Positions 9,450-16,734 are shown, counted from the first letter of the stretch. The stretch is 64,000 nt of DNA from Deinococcus cellulosilyticus NBRC 106333 = KACC 11606 (GCF_007990775.1 NZ_BJXB01000005.1:193911-257910); one strand, 5' to 3'. The notes: generated by a model from the sequence alone, not told the origin. Translations and numbers: made by a program.

Positions 9450-9474
9450 AGGCCCCACAATGGGGCCTTTTCTC
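9450..9474 (+). terminator. Intrinsic terminator after the endolysin gene
   Basis: An 8-bp perfect stem AGGCCCCA/TGGGGCCT with a 3-nt loop is followed by TTTCTC, about 30 nt after the endolysin stop. Confidence 0.7.
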
Positions 9475-9486
9475 ATGGAGGTTCGT

Positions 9487-9876
9487 ATGAAACGACTGCA
9501 GTTCCTCTTCACCTTCATTGCTGCCCTGGCAGGGTTCGCCCTCGCCCAGGATGCCCCTGTCACCGTGGGTGGCTTCACCCCCAGTGCTACTGACTGGGCC
9601 CTCATCAGTGCAGGGCTCGGCCTGGTGGTGTCCCCCCTCACAGGACTGATCAAACGCTGGGCCAAAACAGAAGGCATCCAGACCACCTTCGTGAACCTCG
9701 CCCTCTCCACCCTCGCGACCACAGCCCTCGGGTACAGTCAGGGGGCATACGGTCCCGGCTGGCCCGGCGCGGGGCAGGCAGCCCTGAATGCAGGCATCGC
9801 TTTCCTGATCAGTTGGGGCCAGCACGCCGCCCGGAAGAATGCAGCTGAGTCTGCCCAGAAAGGAGCACTGAAGTAA
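9487..9876 (+). CDS. Phage protein with signal peptide and hydrophobic segments (129 aa)
   Basis: The ATG is preceded by GGAGG. Residues 1-21 form a convincing signal peptide ending FALA. Two more hydrophobic stretches lie near residues 38-52 and about 99-110. It may be a spanin-like, holin-like or lysogenic-conversion protein; none is proven. The gene ends in a TAATG overlap with the next one, so it belongs to the phage operon despite the terminator upstream. Confidence 0.6.
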   Translation: MKRLQFLFTFIAALAGFALAQDAPVTVGGFTPSATDWALISAGLGLVVSPLTGLIKRWAKTEGIQTTFVNLALSTLATTALGYSQGAYGPGWPGAGQAALNAGIAFLISWGQHAARKNAAESAQKGALK

Positions 9877-10370
9877 TGCCCACCTACAACAATGACCCCT
9901 TGCCACGCGACAAAAACAATGAGGCCATTCAGGTGCTGGCCTACAAGGACAGCAACGGCGACGTGCAACTGATCGACGAAACCAGTCCTCTGCTGACAGG
10001 TGTCAGCAATCAAACCCCGATCCCATACACCATCACGTTTGATGCAGGTACCAGCACCAGCAACGCGACCACCTACGCCAACCTCTCCGGCCTGGTGCCT
10101 GTGCGTCTGGTGGTACCAAGCGGCTGGACCACCGCTGACATCACAGTGCAGACCTCAGCTGATGGGGCCACCAGCTGGCGTGACCATTACGATGCCACCG
10201 GAAACGTAATGGTCATCAAAGCGGGAGCAGGTAGCCGCAGTATTGCGCTCAACCCTGCTGATTTCATGGGCCTGATGCACATCCGTCTCAGGTCGGGTCT
10301 GCCATCCAGCACTGTGGCACAGGTGAGCAGTGTTTCACTGACCCTTTACGCTGCACCCATCGGGGGTTGA
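9876..10370 (+). CDS. Phage structural-type protein (164 aa)
   Basis: TAATG-coupled to the preceding gene. A beta-rich, Thr/Ser/Val-rich protein resembling carbohydrate-binding or neck/appendage proteins in composition. No family is recognised. It is followed after 3 nt by the LamG-like gene. Confidence 0.65.
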   Translation: MPTYNNDPLPRDKNNEAIQVLAYKDSNGDVQLIDETSPLLTGVSNQTPIPYTITFDAGTSTSNATTYANLSGLVPVRLVVPSGWTTADITVQTSADGATSWRDHYDATGNVMVIKAGAGSRSIALNPADFMGLMHIRLRSGLPSSTVAQVSSVSLTLYAAPIGG

Positions 10371-10373
10371 CCT

Positions 10374-11099
10374 GTGAACCCCGCACTTTTTCGCAGAACA
10401 GAACCCACATACACCCTGCCTGCAGGGGCTGTGGGCATCTACGATTTTGTTTACGACCCCGCAAATCCCCAGAGGCTCACAGACCTGTCAGGCAACGGGA
10501 ACCACGGTCAGCTGGGTTCCACTTCCGGGGCGGACACCGATGATCCTGCATGGGGACCAGATGGTTACGGGCTCATTTTTGATGCCATCGATGATTTTGT
10601 CTCACTTCCCCTGGCCCTCGGAAACCTCTCCACCTACACGTACATTTGCGCGGTGGAGCAGTTGTCCTTTCTTTCCCGCCGTCTGATCATCGGGGGCAGC
10701 AGGACAGATGGGTCTGTGCGAAATGGCCTGAGTGTCATCACAGGTGGCATGCTCGAACTCGACAATTATTTGCCGTCTGGTGGGGCGCTGGCCACCCCTC
10801 GCACCCTGGTGCAAAACGGCAACCAGTGCGTGGTGGCAGTTCGTCAGTCTGCAGGCACCAACAGGGCTATCTTCTGGAACAGGTTGAAGATGGCAGAGGA
10901 CTCAGCCCCTGAAACCTACGGCGGAGGGGCAATCGATGCCTTCCGTCTGGGCCGCAGATCAGGCAGCACAGCTGACAAGTTCCACGCCCGGTACGATTAC
11001 TCCGTCATCTACAACCGTGCTCTGATGGATGAGGAGTACCTGCAAGCCTACCTGTACATCAGGCAGGAGATGAAAAAGAGGGGGAGACGTTTACCATGA
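10374..11099 (+). CDS. LamG / concanavalin A-like domain protein (241 aa)
   Basis: Starts at a GTG 3 nt after the previous stop. Most of the protein matches a LamG-type jelly roll: DLSGNGNHGQL near residue 40, a mid-domain DAIDDFVSLP strand, and a late YDYSVIYNRALMDEEY motif typical of such domains. In phages these domains sit in appendage proteins and bind sugars. It overlaps the next gene by 4 nt (ATGA). Confidence 0.75.
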   Translation: MNPALFRRTEPTYTLPAGAVGIYDFVYDPANPQRLTDLSGNGNHGQLGSTSGADTDDPAWGPDGYGLIFDAIDDFVSLPLALGNLSTYTYICAVEQLSFLSRRLIIGGSRTDGSVRNGLSVITGGMLELDNYLPSGGALATPRTLVQNGNQCVVAVRQSAGTNRAIFWNRLKMAEDSAPETYGGGAIDAFRLGRRSGSTADKFHARYDYSVIYNRALMDEEYLQAYLYIRQEMKKRGRRLP

Positions 11100-11383
11100 T
11101 TGCAGCCTTCAAGGTTGATAAATTCCAACAATTGACTCTGGAGCAGAAAGGGCAGTTCCAGCAGTGCTGCCCGTACGTGGCTTTTGGGGAACCGGTCATC
11201 TGGCCCATCCCCGTGAACGGTGCAGTCTGGATGCTGATGTCCGATCCCAGGATCACCACCGAGGCCTGCCAGCAGATGGAACAGGTGGCGTTGGATGTGG
11301 GGTGGTTTGTGCCAGACGACGCCTGCTGGTTTGAGCAAATCCCACAGAGCTGGTATCCCCAGGAAGAGGAACCAGAAGAATAA
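11096..11383 (+). CDS. Small acidic phage protein (95 aa)
   Basis: Coupled to the LamG gene by an ATGA overlap. The protein is Trp- and Gln-rich with a Glu-rich C-terminus, is soluble, and matches no family I know. It is the last prophage gene before the terminator and attachment region. Confidence 0.65.
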   Translation: MIAAFKVDKFQQLTLEQKGQFQQCCPYVAFGEPVIWPIPVNGAVWMLMSDPRITTEACQQMEQVALDVGWFVPDDACWFEQIPQSWYPQEEEPEE

Positions 11384-11387
11384 ATTG

Positions 11388-11426
11388 AGCCCCCTGCCCT
11401 CATGGGTTAGGGGGGTCTTTTTTTTG
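11388..11426 (+). terminator. Terminator closing the prophage late operon
   Basis: An imperfect GC-rich stem (CCCCCT...CCC paired with GGG...AGGGGG) with a TCAT loop is followed by a run of eight or more T residues, right after the last phage gene. Confidence 0.85.
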
Positions 11427-11544
11427 GTCTGGGCCTTCTGGCCCATTCCTGTTTTTCAGGACGTAAATGGTGGCTGCAAGGGCTAAAACATGGGGTATGG
11501 CGTCAACGATGATGTTTGGCATGGACCACAGCATATGAGGACTG

Positions 11545-11575
11545 AGGTGACCAGTGGGTTACTCGGAGGTCACCT
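11545..11575. repeat. 8-bp inverted repeat in the phage end region
   Basis: AGGTGACC at 11545-11552 and GGTCACCT at 11568-11575 flank a 15-nt spacer. It may be a protein-binding dyad in the attachment region. No gene is visible between 11427 and 11808. Confidence 0.45.
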
Positions 11576-11622
11576 ACCACACAGCCACGTCAGAAGGCGT
11601 CGTTTAATCGGTTTTAAGTGAG

Positions 11623-11642
11623 TGCTTGATACGTATCAAGCA
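11623..11642. repeat. Perfect 20-bp palindrome in the phage end region
   Basis: TGCTTGATACGTATCAAGCA is a perfect palindrome with no loop, the form of a dimeric operator or recombination-factor site. It lies 170 nt from the tRNA fragment and directly before two DnaA-box-like sites. Confidence 0.7.
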
Positions 11643-11643
11643 G

Positions 11644-11664
11644 TTGTCCACAGGGTGTGGATAA
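11644..11664. promoter_or_regulatory. Two inverted DnaA-box-like sites near the phage end
   Basis: TTGTCCACA (11644-11652, one mismatch) and TGTGGATAA (11656-11664, perfect in inverse orientation) lie 3 nt apart, beside the 20-bp palindrome. They may belong to a phage replication or recombination region; function is inferred from motif only. Confidence 0.5.
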
Positions 11665-11808
11665 AGCTGGGGATAAGTTTTCTGACCCCTTTTTGACCCC
11701 TGTTTTACCCCAAGCATTCCCGATCAACCCCATTTGCTTCCCGGATGGTGACGGGTCCAGCACGCAATCCCGAGAATTCCCAAGCACCCCCAATCGTGCC
11801 CGAGTGAC

Positions 11809-11853
11809 TTCCCAAGCTGAAAGTCACGAGTTCGAGTCTCGTTACCCGCTCCA
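11809..11853 (+). other. 3' fragment of tRNA-Gly(CCC): probable prophage attachment site
   Basis: From the anticodon loop TTCCCAA to the terminal CCA the sequence matches the 3' half of a glycine tRNA: GCTGA, a 5-nt variable loop, T-arm ACGAG-TTCGAGT-CTCGT, acceptor TACCCGC, T, CCA. The upstream sequence does not pair as the 5' half: no GCGGGTA acceptor strand, and GTGAC instead of TCAGC before the loop. A truncated tRNA beginning exactly at the anticodon loop, at the end of a prophage block, is the usual mark of integration into a tRNA gene. The intact tRNA should lie at the other prophage end, outside the window. Confidence 0.8.
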
Positions 11854-11858
11854 GAATG

Positions 11859-11893
11859 TCCCTCTCTGATTTTCTCGGGAGGGATTTTTGTTT
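11859..11893 (+). terminator. Terminator following the tRNA-Gly fragment
   Basis: TCCCTC pairs with GAGGGA and is followed by TTTTTGTTT. It would be the native terminator of the tRNA-Gly gene, carried along with the 3' fragment. Confidence 0.65.
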
Positions 11894-11930
11894 CGGGCCA
11901 GATCACCCCATCTCAGACACGGCAAGCGGT

Positions 11931-11936
11931 TAAACT
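11931..11936 (+). promoter_or_regulatory. Leaderless -10 box TAAACT
   Basis: TAAACT lies 5 nt before the ATG at 11942 with no ribosome-binding site between, matching the leaderless TANNNT pattern used throughout the chromosomal part. Confidence 0.5.
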
Positions 11937-11941
11937 GAACC

Positions 11942-12172
11942 ATGGCCCAATTTGTTGAAGCACACGACTCCAAAGGCACCATCATCCTGCTCAACCTGGA
12001 CAATGTGCAGCACATGCAGGTGCAGCAGACCCATGACGATTACTTTTATGTGGAGGCCTGCATGGTGCAGGGAGCAGCCCTGAAACTGGCAAGTTTTGAC
12101 ACCCTGAAAGAAGCCCTGGCATGGGCCAGAAAGCTCACAGGGATTGTCGTCCAGAAAGCTGCTGAAGAATAA
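11942..12172 (+). CDS. Small conserved-type hypothetical protein (76 aa)
   Basis: First chromosomal gene after the attachment site. A small soluble protein with predicted beta strands then helix (DTLKEALAWARKLTG). It has no recognised domain, signal peptide or membrane segment. A leaderless promoter box precedes it and a good terminator follows, so it is a monocistronic unit. Confidence 0.65.
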   Translation: MAQFVEAHDSKGTIILLNLDNVQHMQVQQTHDDYFYVEACMVQGAALKLASFDTLKEALAWARKLTGIVVQKAAEE

Positions 12173-12184
12173 GACAAAAGAGTC

Positions 12185-12216
12185 TTTCCACCCTCCAGGG
12201 GGTGGTTTTTCGTTGT
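12185..12216 (+). terminator. Intrinsic terminator
   Basis: CCACCC pairs with GGGTGG around a short loop and is followed by TTTTTCGTTGTTTT, directly after the 76-residue gene. Confidence 0.75.
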
Positions 12217-12235
12217 TTTGAGCATGGGTGGAACT

Positions 12236-12574
12236 TCAAAGCTTTTCGTAGGCCTCATGGATGGAGTCTGCAATGCTGTTCACCCATTCCGCGCTGATGC
12301 CTTCTTCCAGCATGAATTCCAGTTCATCCAGGGCTTCCTGGGTGTGGTCCCGGGCCTCTGTGGCGTGACGCTGGTACTGGCTGAACGAGAGCAGTTTGGG
12401 TTTCAGAGGCTCAAAAGGCTGTCCAGTTGAACCTGATTTTGTTTCAGGGCGGATCAGGTCGTGGGCATCATGGAGGTGGTGCACGACCTGATTGTGCGCC
12501 TGGGCGGAGGGGGAAGCCTTCAGGAGTTGCAGGGCGGCCTGGAGGGAAATGCGGGCTTTTTCGAAGGGTGTCAT
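12236..12574 (-). CDS. Helical hypothetical protein (112 aa)
   Basis: All-alpha, His- and Gln-rich, with amphipathic helices and a central Pro-rich linker; no known domain. TACACT lies 5 nt upstream of the ATG on the minus strand, giving a leaderless start. It is convergent with the 76-residue gene. Function unknown. Confidence 0.65.
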   Translation of the reverse strand: MTPFEKARISLQAALQLLKASPSAQAHNQVVHHLHDAHDLIRPETKSGSTGQPFEPLKPKLLSFSQYQRHATEARDHTQEALDELEFMLEEGISAEWVNSIADSIHEAYEKL

Positions 12575-12579
12575 GGTTC

Positions 12580-12585
12580 AGTGTA
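12580..12585 (-). promoter_or_regulatory. Leaderless -10 box TACACT (minus strand)
   Basis: The complement of AGTGTA, 5 nt before the start codon of the minus-strand gene at 12574. Confidence 0.5.
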
Positions 12586-12717
12586 CGCCTGTTCTGGAGC
12601 AGGGAGCATGAAGATTGTCCTGTCCAGAAAGTGTACCTCCTCAGGCGTTTCCCTTATTTGCTGTAGGGGATTTCTTTGGAAATTTGTCAGACAGAATCGG
12701 ATACATTAAGGATAGAG

Positions 12718-14142
12718 ATGACTGTCATTCCGCCTCCAGAAGAACTTGCTTACCTGATCCGCTGCCCTCGGGAGTGGAATGAGTTCTATCTGGAGATGGA
12801 GCGTGACAATCGTCTGCCAGAGTTGATGGAGCAATTGCAGAGACTTCCGGTGACCAGTGTCAGAGATGCCCGAATTGGACGCATCTTGTTCCGTTTGAAT
12901 CAAAAAACAGAAGCCAAAGCACTGGTGTATCAACACCGAACCTGTTTCCTTTGTCAGGCATGGTATTTTGCAATGCTTGTCAACACTGCTGAGGAAGACA
13001 CCCTCAGAAAAGTGGCGGACTTGCCTCTGTCCAGACCCCTGGGTGCAGAGCTGATCAATCTCGAAGCAGAGTACCGATTGCATCTGAGTGTGGCGATTGC
13101 TGCCCAGACCCTGCGGCGCTTTTCTTATGCTGAGCAAGTTTTCAATAAAGCAATGATGATTGCAGAGGTTCTGGGAGACCAGAATGGCCGCAACATTGTT
13201 TTGTACGAAAAAGCCTGGCTCTCAATGTATGACAATCAACTGGAGGTGGCACTGGAAAGATTTTTGGCTGTCTTGAAAGTGGCCCCGCCAGGGAGCACCA
13301 TGTATGATTTCAGCGGTGGCTATGCTGCCATACTGAGCTGGTTGCTGCAGCAGACTCCGCAGGAGTTGCCAGAGAGGTTTGCTGAAACCCTTGGTGCTTA
13401 TCGAGGAGAGGCAGTGCCTGTCTCATCTCCTCTGGTGGAGACACTGGGTCAGTTGCGGAAATTGACCCGGGAATTTCACCTCAAACTTCCACTTTTCTAT
13501 GTTCAGGAAAACCAGCATCAACGGAGCAGAAGGGTACAAAACATCCTGAGCATGACTCAAAAAGGTGGTTTTGCGATGTCTGGATTTCTTCAGTCATGTG
13601 CGCGTGCTCTGGCGCTCAGCATGGAGCATCGAACTGAGGCTCTGGAATTGCTTGAAGAAGGGTTTAAAGGTTTTGTAACCAATGTGAGCTTGATGAGCAT
13701 GACCTACTGGGCCACCTACATCCAGATTCATGCCAATTTGCCCCATGCGAAAAAGGATCGTGAAGTCAAAGCCGCTTTGCGAACTCTGGTGTTTCAGTTT
13801 TCTTCCATGCCAGACGGACAGAAACAGTGGTTGATTGCCTGGATGAAAGATTTCACTCCAGTGACTTTGTACATTCTGGGAACCTACCTGGAGCCTCTTA
13901 AAGAGCAGTGCGCAGAATTTGTATTGGTGGATGAGAAAGGGGCACGCTATCAGGGCAAACGCCTGAAGCGCTATCCTGTGATGTTCATGAACCACCATGT
14001 CATCGGACTTTTGGCTGGAGAACACATTCCCATTGACCAGCGGGTCCAGGCATACCGGCACCATCATGTTCTGGCAGACCATGGTGCAGAAGTTGTGATC
14101 TACCAACCCATCATTGACCTTTTGCAAAAACCCATCCATTGA
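12718..14142 (+). CDS. TPR-like all-helical protein, possible peptide receptor (474 aa)
   Basis: The ATG at 12718 is chosen because AAGGA lies 5 nt upstream; a start at 12676 is also open. The protein is almost entirely alpha-helical with repeated helix pairs resembling tetratricopeptide repeats (for example ALSMEHRTEALELLEEGFKG). I see no convincing N-terminal helix-turn-helix, signal peptide or enzymatic motif. Base composition looks AT-richer than its neighbours, hinting at transfer. A hairpin and then a tiny gene for a signal-peptide-bearing peptide follow within 60 nt. This recalls receptor-peptide pairs (Rap-Phr, AimR-AimP), but the relationship is inference. Confidence 0.75.
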   Translation: MTVIPPPEELAYLIRCPREWNEFYLEMERDNRLPELMEQLQRLPVTSVRDARIGRILFRLNQKTEAKALVYQHRTCFLCQAWYFAMLVNTAEEDTLRKVADLPLSRPLGAELINLEAEYRLHLSVAIAAQTLRRFSYAEQVFNKAMMIAEVLGDQNGRNIVLYEKAWLSMYDNQLEVALERFLAVLKVAPPGSTMYDFSGGYAAILSWLLQQTPQELPERFAETLGAYRGEAVPVSSPLVETLGQLRKLTREFHLKLPLFYVQENQHQRSRRVQNILSMTQKGGFAMSGFLQSCARALALSMEHRTEALELLEEGFKGFVTNVSLMSMTYWATYIQIHANLPHAKKDREVKAALRTLVFQFSSMPDGQKQWLIAWMKDFTPVTLYILGTYLEPLKEQCAEFVLVDEKGARYQGKRLKRYPVMFMNHHVIGLLAGEHIPIDQRVQAYRHHHVLADHGAEVVIYQPIIDLLQKPIH

Positions 14143-14157
14143 AATTGGTTACAACGA

Positions 14158-14181
14158 AAACCCAGAAACTGGGCTTTTTGC
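14158..14181 (+). terminator. Weak hairpin terminator after the TPR-like gene
   Basis: CCCAG-AAA-CTGGG is followed by CTTTTTG, with A residues on the 5' side that can extend the stem. It lies between the TPR-like gene and the small peptide gene. Confidence 0.6.
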
Positions 14182-14184
14182 CCT

Positions 14185-14190
14185 TAATCT
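14185..14190 (+). promoter_or_regulatory. Leaderless -10 box TAATCT
   Basis: TAATCT lies exactly 6 nt before the ATG of the 40-codon peptide gene, the same geometry as other leaderless promoters in the window. Confidence 0.5.
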
Positions 14191-14196
14191 GGACTT

Positions 14197-14319
14197 ATGT
14201 TAAAGAACGTCCTGAAAGCAGTTCTGGTGATGGCAGTGTTGGTTGGACAGATGGGAATGGCCGGAAAGCCCGTCAAATACACATTGATGGATGAGGGTGG
14301 CAGGTGCAGTACATGCTGA
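14197..14319 (+). CDS. Small secreted peptide precursor (40 aa)
   Basis: A short frame with a textbook signal sequence: MLKN, a hydrophobic run to about residue 18, and a GMA cleavage-type site near residue 22. A mature stretch of about 18 residues follows, ending in two cysteines (GGRCSTC). It has its own leaderless-type promoter box. Size and position behind the TPR-like gene match a signalling-peptide precursor; the CxxC end could form a disulphide or be processed. Whether it is expressed or exported is unknown. Confidence 0.5.
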   Translation: MLKNVLKAVLVMAVLVGQMGMAGKPVKYTLMDEGGRCSTC

Positions 14320-14458
14320 GGTTCCAGGGTTTCTTGTAACCACTTTTTGGCCGTTGTCCTGATTTCTCTTTTTTCTGGTCTGAAAATCAGTTACATCATA
14401 TGCTTCAGTGCAACCTTTTAGGCGTTTTGTTACAACCCATCAATCACCTGCAGCACCT

Positions 14459-14464
14459 TATGTT
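14459..14464 (+). promoter_or_regulatory. Leaderless -10 box TATGTT
   Basis: TATGTT lies 6 nt before the ATG at 14471; no ribosome-binding site is present. Confidence 0.45.
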
Positions 14465-14470
14465 TGACGT

Positions 14471-14695
14471 ATGACCCCAGTCTCCCGTTCCCGTTTTACC
14501 CTTGCGGAGTGCATCCTCATCACCAGCAAAATTCCCGAAGAGGACATGGTGTGCCTGGGAATGCTGGACCCGCAGTCCATTGCAAAACTCATGGAAGTGG
14601 CCCCGGTGCGTTTCCGGGTGCAGGGTTTCACCTCTGTGCCCCGCAGGTACGAGCGTCAGGCGCGGATGGTGCTCAGGAGCCTGGGCTTGCATTAA
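14471..14695 (+). CDS. Small hypothetical protein (74 aa)
   Basis: A short protein with a mixed alpha/beta pattern and a basic Arg-rich C-terminus (RRYERQARMVLRSLG). No known family. A leaderless promoter box precedes it and a strong terminator follows, supporting a real monocistronic gene. Confidence 0.55.
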   Translation: MTPVSRSRFTLAECILITSKIPEEDMVCLGMLDPQSIAKLMEVAPVRFRVQGFTSVPRRYERQARMVLRSLGLH

Positions 14696-14709
14696 ACCCA
14701 GAACAAATC

Positions 14710-14738
14710 AAAGAGAGCAGAACATCTGCTCTCTTTTT
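14710..14738. terminator. Bidirectional-type terminator
   Basis: AGAGAGCAG pairs perfectly with CTGCTCTCT around a 5-nt loop, followed by TTTTTTC on the plus strand. It lies between two convergent small genes. Confidence 0.8.
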
Positions 14739-14747
14739 TCTGATCCG

Positions 14748-14921
14748 TCAGAACACTGGCGGATCTGTATCTGGTGCAGGGTCCTGTTCAGGTTGCAGGG
14801 GGTCTGGAGTGAACCCTGGCAGGGTGGGTTTCTCTGTGGGGTCTGGATACTCTGGCACTTCAGGATTTCTGGGTTCAGGCGGATCGGGAACAAAGCCTGG
14901 CAGGTTGGGGTTGTCCGTCAT
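14748..14921 (-). CDS. Small proline-rich acidic protein with internal repeat (57 aa)
   Basis: A short frame with a good GAGGAG ribosome-binding site. About a third of residues are proline, and Asp/Glu dominate the rest. The unit LPGF(V/T)PDP occurs twice (residues 7-14 and 34-41), so the protein looks like a duplication. It is probably disordered, without signal peptide or membrane segment. Function unknown; the ribosome-binding site and biased composition argue that it is translated. Confidence 0.6.
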   Translation of the reverse strand: MTDNPNLPGFVPDPPEPRNPEVPEYPDPTEKPTLPGFTPDPLQPEQDPAPDTDPPVF

Positions 14922-14968
14922 TGCTGTCTCCTCTCTTGAGGGATCAGTCTACAGAGACCTGACATGTT

Positions 14969-15418
14969 TTACCGCTGGATTTCTGGCAATTGTGTGCCTG
15001 CTTCTGCAGCTTCGCGGGCTTTTCTGGCTGCCGTGCGGTCCCGCGTGAACAGGTAGAGGTTTGCTGTCCACAGGAAACGACGCAACGAGAACACCATCAC
15101 CAGCAGCAGTCCTGCCATTGCACACCACAAGAGGCCCACAACCACCTCCCTTGCAGGTTGCAGCAACAATCCGACAGCAACCAGCAGGAGCAGGGCCAGA
15201 TTGAGGACAAAGCCCATGACCTGGGTGGTGCAGTAGAGCAGCAGTCGGTCAGGTTGTTCCAGCAACAGAAGTGCAAAGTCCACGTCCTGGGTTTCATCCA
15301 CCACTTTGCGTGAGCGGTAGGTTTCATAAGTTCGGGCATGGTCGGTCTGGCTCTTCAAAAAGGACAGGTTGATGCGAACAATCAGGAAGACCAGCAGCAT
15401 GGCCCACAGCAGATCCAT
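14969..15418 (-). CDS. Membrane protein, unrecognised (149 aa)
   Basis: An N-terminal hydrophobic helix (residues 1-20) and a long central hydrophobic region (about 65-110, probably two helices), then a basic Arg/Ala-rich cytoplasmic tail. GAGGAA precedes the ATG, and TACAAT lies about 22 nt before the start, so this gene has a short leader. No family is recognised. Confidence 0.7.
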   Translation of the reverse strand: MDLLWAMLLVFLIVRINLSFLKSQTDHARTYETYRSRKVVDETQDVDFALLLLEQPDRLLLYCTTQVMGFVLNLALLLLVAVGLLLQPAREVVVGLLWCAMAGLLLVMVFSLRRFLWTANLYLFTRDRTAARKAREAAEAGTQLPEIQR

Positions 15419-15550
15419 CAGGGTTCCTCGCTTTCTGGGTGATTGTAACAGGGTGGAAAAAAGATCCTGCTTCTGCCGTCACATGGGCATCAAACCTGAA
15501 AATGGGTGTTCCCGTCCAACAGGGTTTTGAGAGGCGTGTTACCTTGCAGC

Positions 15551-16339
15551 ATGAAAGGACAAATTCGCAATGTTTTGATCACCGGGGCCAGTGGAAACAT
15601 CGGCACTGTGCTGCATGATGGCCTCTCTGCAGATTTCAGGTTGCGGCTCACAGATGTGAAGCCCGTGGAATTTCTGCGAGATGGAGAGGAGCAGGTGCTT
15701 TGTGACCTGAGGGATTTTGACCATGTGCTGCAGGCCATGGAAGGCATGGATGCTGTGGTGCATCTGGGAGGCATCCCGCATGAGGCCCCTTTTGAGGACA
15801 TCCTTGCCGTGAACATCATTGGCACCCGCAACGTGTATGAGGCGGCCCGTCTGCAGGGGGTAAAGCGTGTGGTGTTTGCAAGCAGCAACCATGCCATCGG
15901 GTTTGAACCCATGGACAGCTTTCCAGATTCTTCTGCCCTCTTCAGGCCGGACACGCATTACGGGATCAGCAAGGTGTTTGGGGAGAGCCTGGGGCGCATG
16001 TATCACGACAGGTATGGTCTGGAGGTGGTCTGTCAGCGCATCGGGACGTTTGCAGAGACACCCACCGAGATGCGCCACCTGTGCACCTGGATCAGCTTTC
16101 GGGACATGGTGCAACTCACCCGGGTGTGCCTGAACCATCCCAATCCTGGTTTTGCCATTGTATATGGCCTTTCTGGGAACACCCGAAATTTTGCGGACAA
16201 CCGTCTGGCCGAGCAGATGGGTTATCATCCTCAGGACAATGCCGAAGCATTTCTGTCTGAACTGCTGTCTGCTGGGCATGATCTTTCAGAACTTAAGGTC
16301 CTCAGGATTGGCGGGTCATTTGCTGAACCTGCCCTTTGA
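15551..16339 (+). CDS. NAD-dependent epimerase/dehydratase-family SDR, uronate dehydrogenase-like (262 aa)
   Basis: The ATG at 15551 is preferred: TACCTT sits 5 nt before it (leaderless), and the Rossmann motif GASGNIG then falls near residue 12. An extended-SDR catalytic motif YGISK (YxxxK) is visible mid-protein, as are VVHLGG and VFASSNHAIG strands. Length and motifs fit the uronate dehydrogenase/NAD-dependent epimerase group, which oxidises hexuronates with NAD+. The exact substrate is not determined by sequence alone. Confidence 0.8.
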   Translation: MKGQIRNVLITGASGNIGTVLHDGLSADFRLRLTDVKPVEFLRDGEEQVLCDLRDFDHVLQAMEGMDAVVHLGGIPHEAPFEDILAVNIIGTRNVYEAARLQGVKRVVFASSNHAIGFEPMDSFPDSSALFRPDTHYGISKVFGESLGRMYHDRYGLEVVCQRIGTFAETPTEMRHLCTWISFRDMVQLTRVCLNHPNPGFAIVYGLSGNTRNFADNRLAEQMGYHPQDNAEAFLSELLSAGHDLSELKVLRIGGSFAEPAL

Positions 16340-16368
16340 GTCCTGTACCGTTAAACTTTTGTTTCAGT

Positions 16369-16374
16369 TATGAT
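16369..16374 (+). promoter_or_regulatory. Leaderless -10 box TATGAT
   Basis: TATGAT lies 6 nt before the ATG of the DUF1304 gene, 30 nt after the SDR stop. Confidence 0.55.
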
Positions 16375-16380
16375 TCAGGT

Positions 16381-16734
16381 ATGTCGATCCTTGCCACGGT
16401 TTTTGTTGTCCTCGTGATGATTGAGCACATCTACATCCTGATTCTTGAGATGTTCCTCTGGACTTCACCGAACACCCGCAAGACGTTTGGGACCACCCCT
16501 GAGTTTGCAGAAGCATCCAGAACCCTGGCGGCAAACCAGGGCCTGTACAACGGGTTTCTGGCTGCAGGTCTGCTCTGGGGCCTGCTGAGCAACCAGTGGG
16601 ATGTGAAGGTGTTCTTCAGTGCCTGTGTGCTGGTGGCAGGCATCTATGGTGGACTGACAGTCAAACCCCGCATTTTTCTGGTGCAGGGGGTGCCTGCTTT
16701 GCTGGCCCTGGTCTTTTTGTTCCTCTCCAGGTGA
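16381..16734 (+). CDS. DUF1304 family membrane protein (117 aa)
   Basis: A small protein with four predicted membrane helices. It has the DUF1304 signatures: an N-terminal EHIYILILEMFLW, then NQGLYNGFLAAGLLWG. The ATG follows a leaderless -10 box. The family's biochemical role is unknown; it is a plasma-membrane protein. Confidence 0.85.
   Translation: MSILATVFVVLVMIEHIYILILEMFLWTSPNTRKTFGTTPEFAEASRTLAANQGLYNGFLAAGLLWGLLSNQWDVKVFFSACVLVAGIYGGLTVKPRIFLVQGVPALLALVFLFLSR

Noticed and set aside
11724..11906. Short minus-strand frame with a NETRTRDF-type sequence
   Set aside because: This is the well-known spurious frame read antisense through tRNA T-arms; it only marks the tRNA-Gly fragment.
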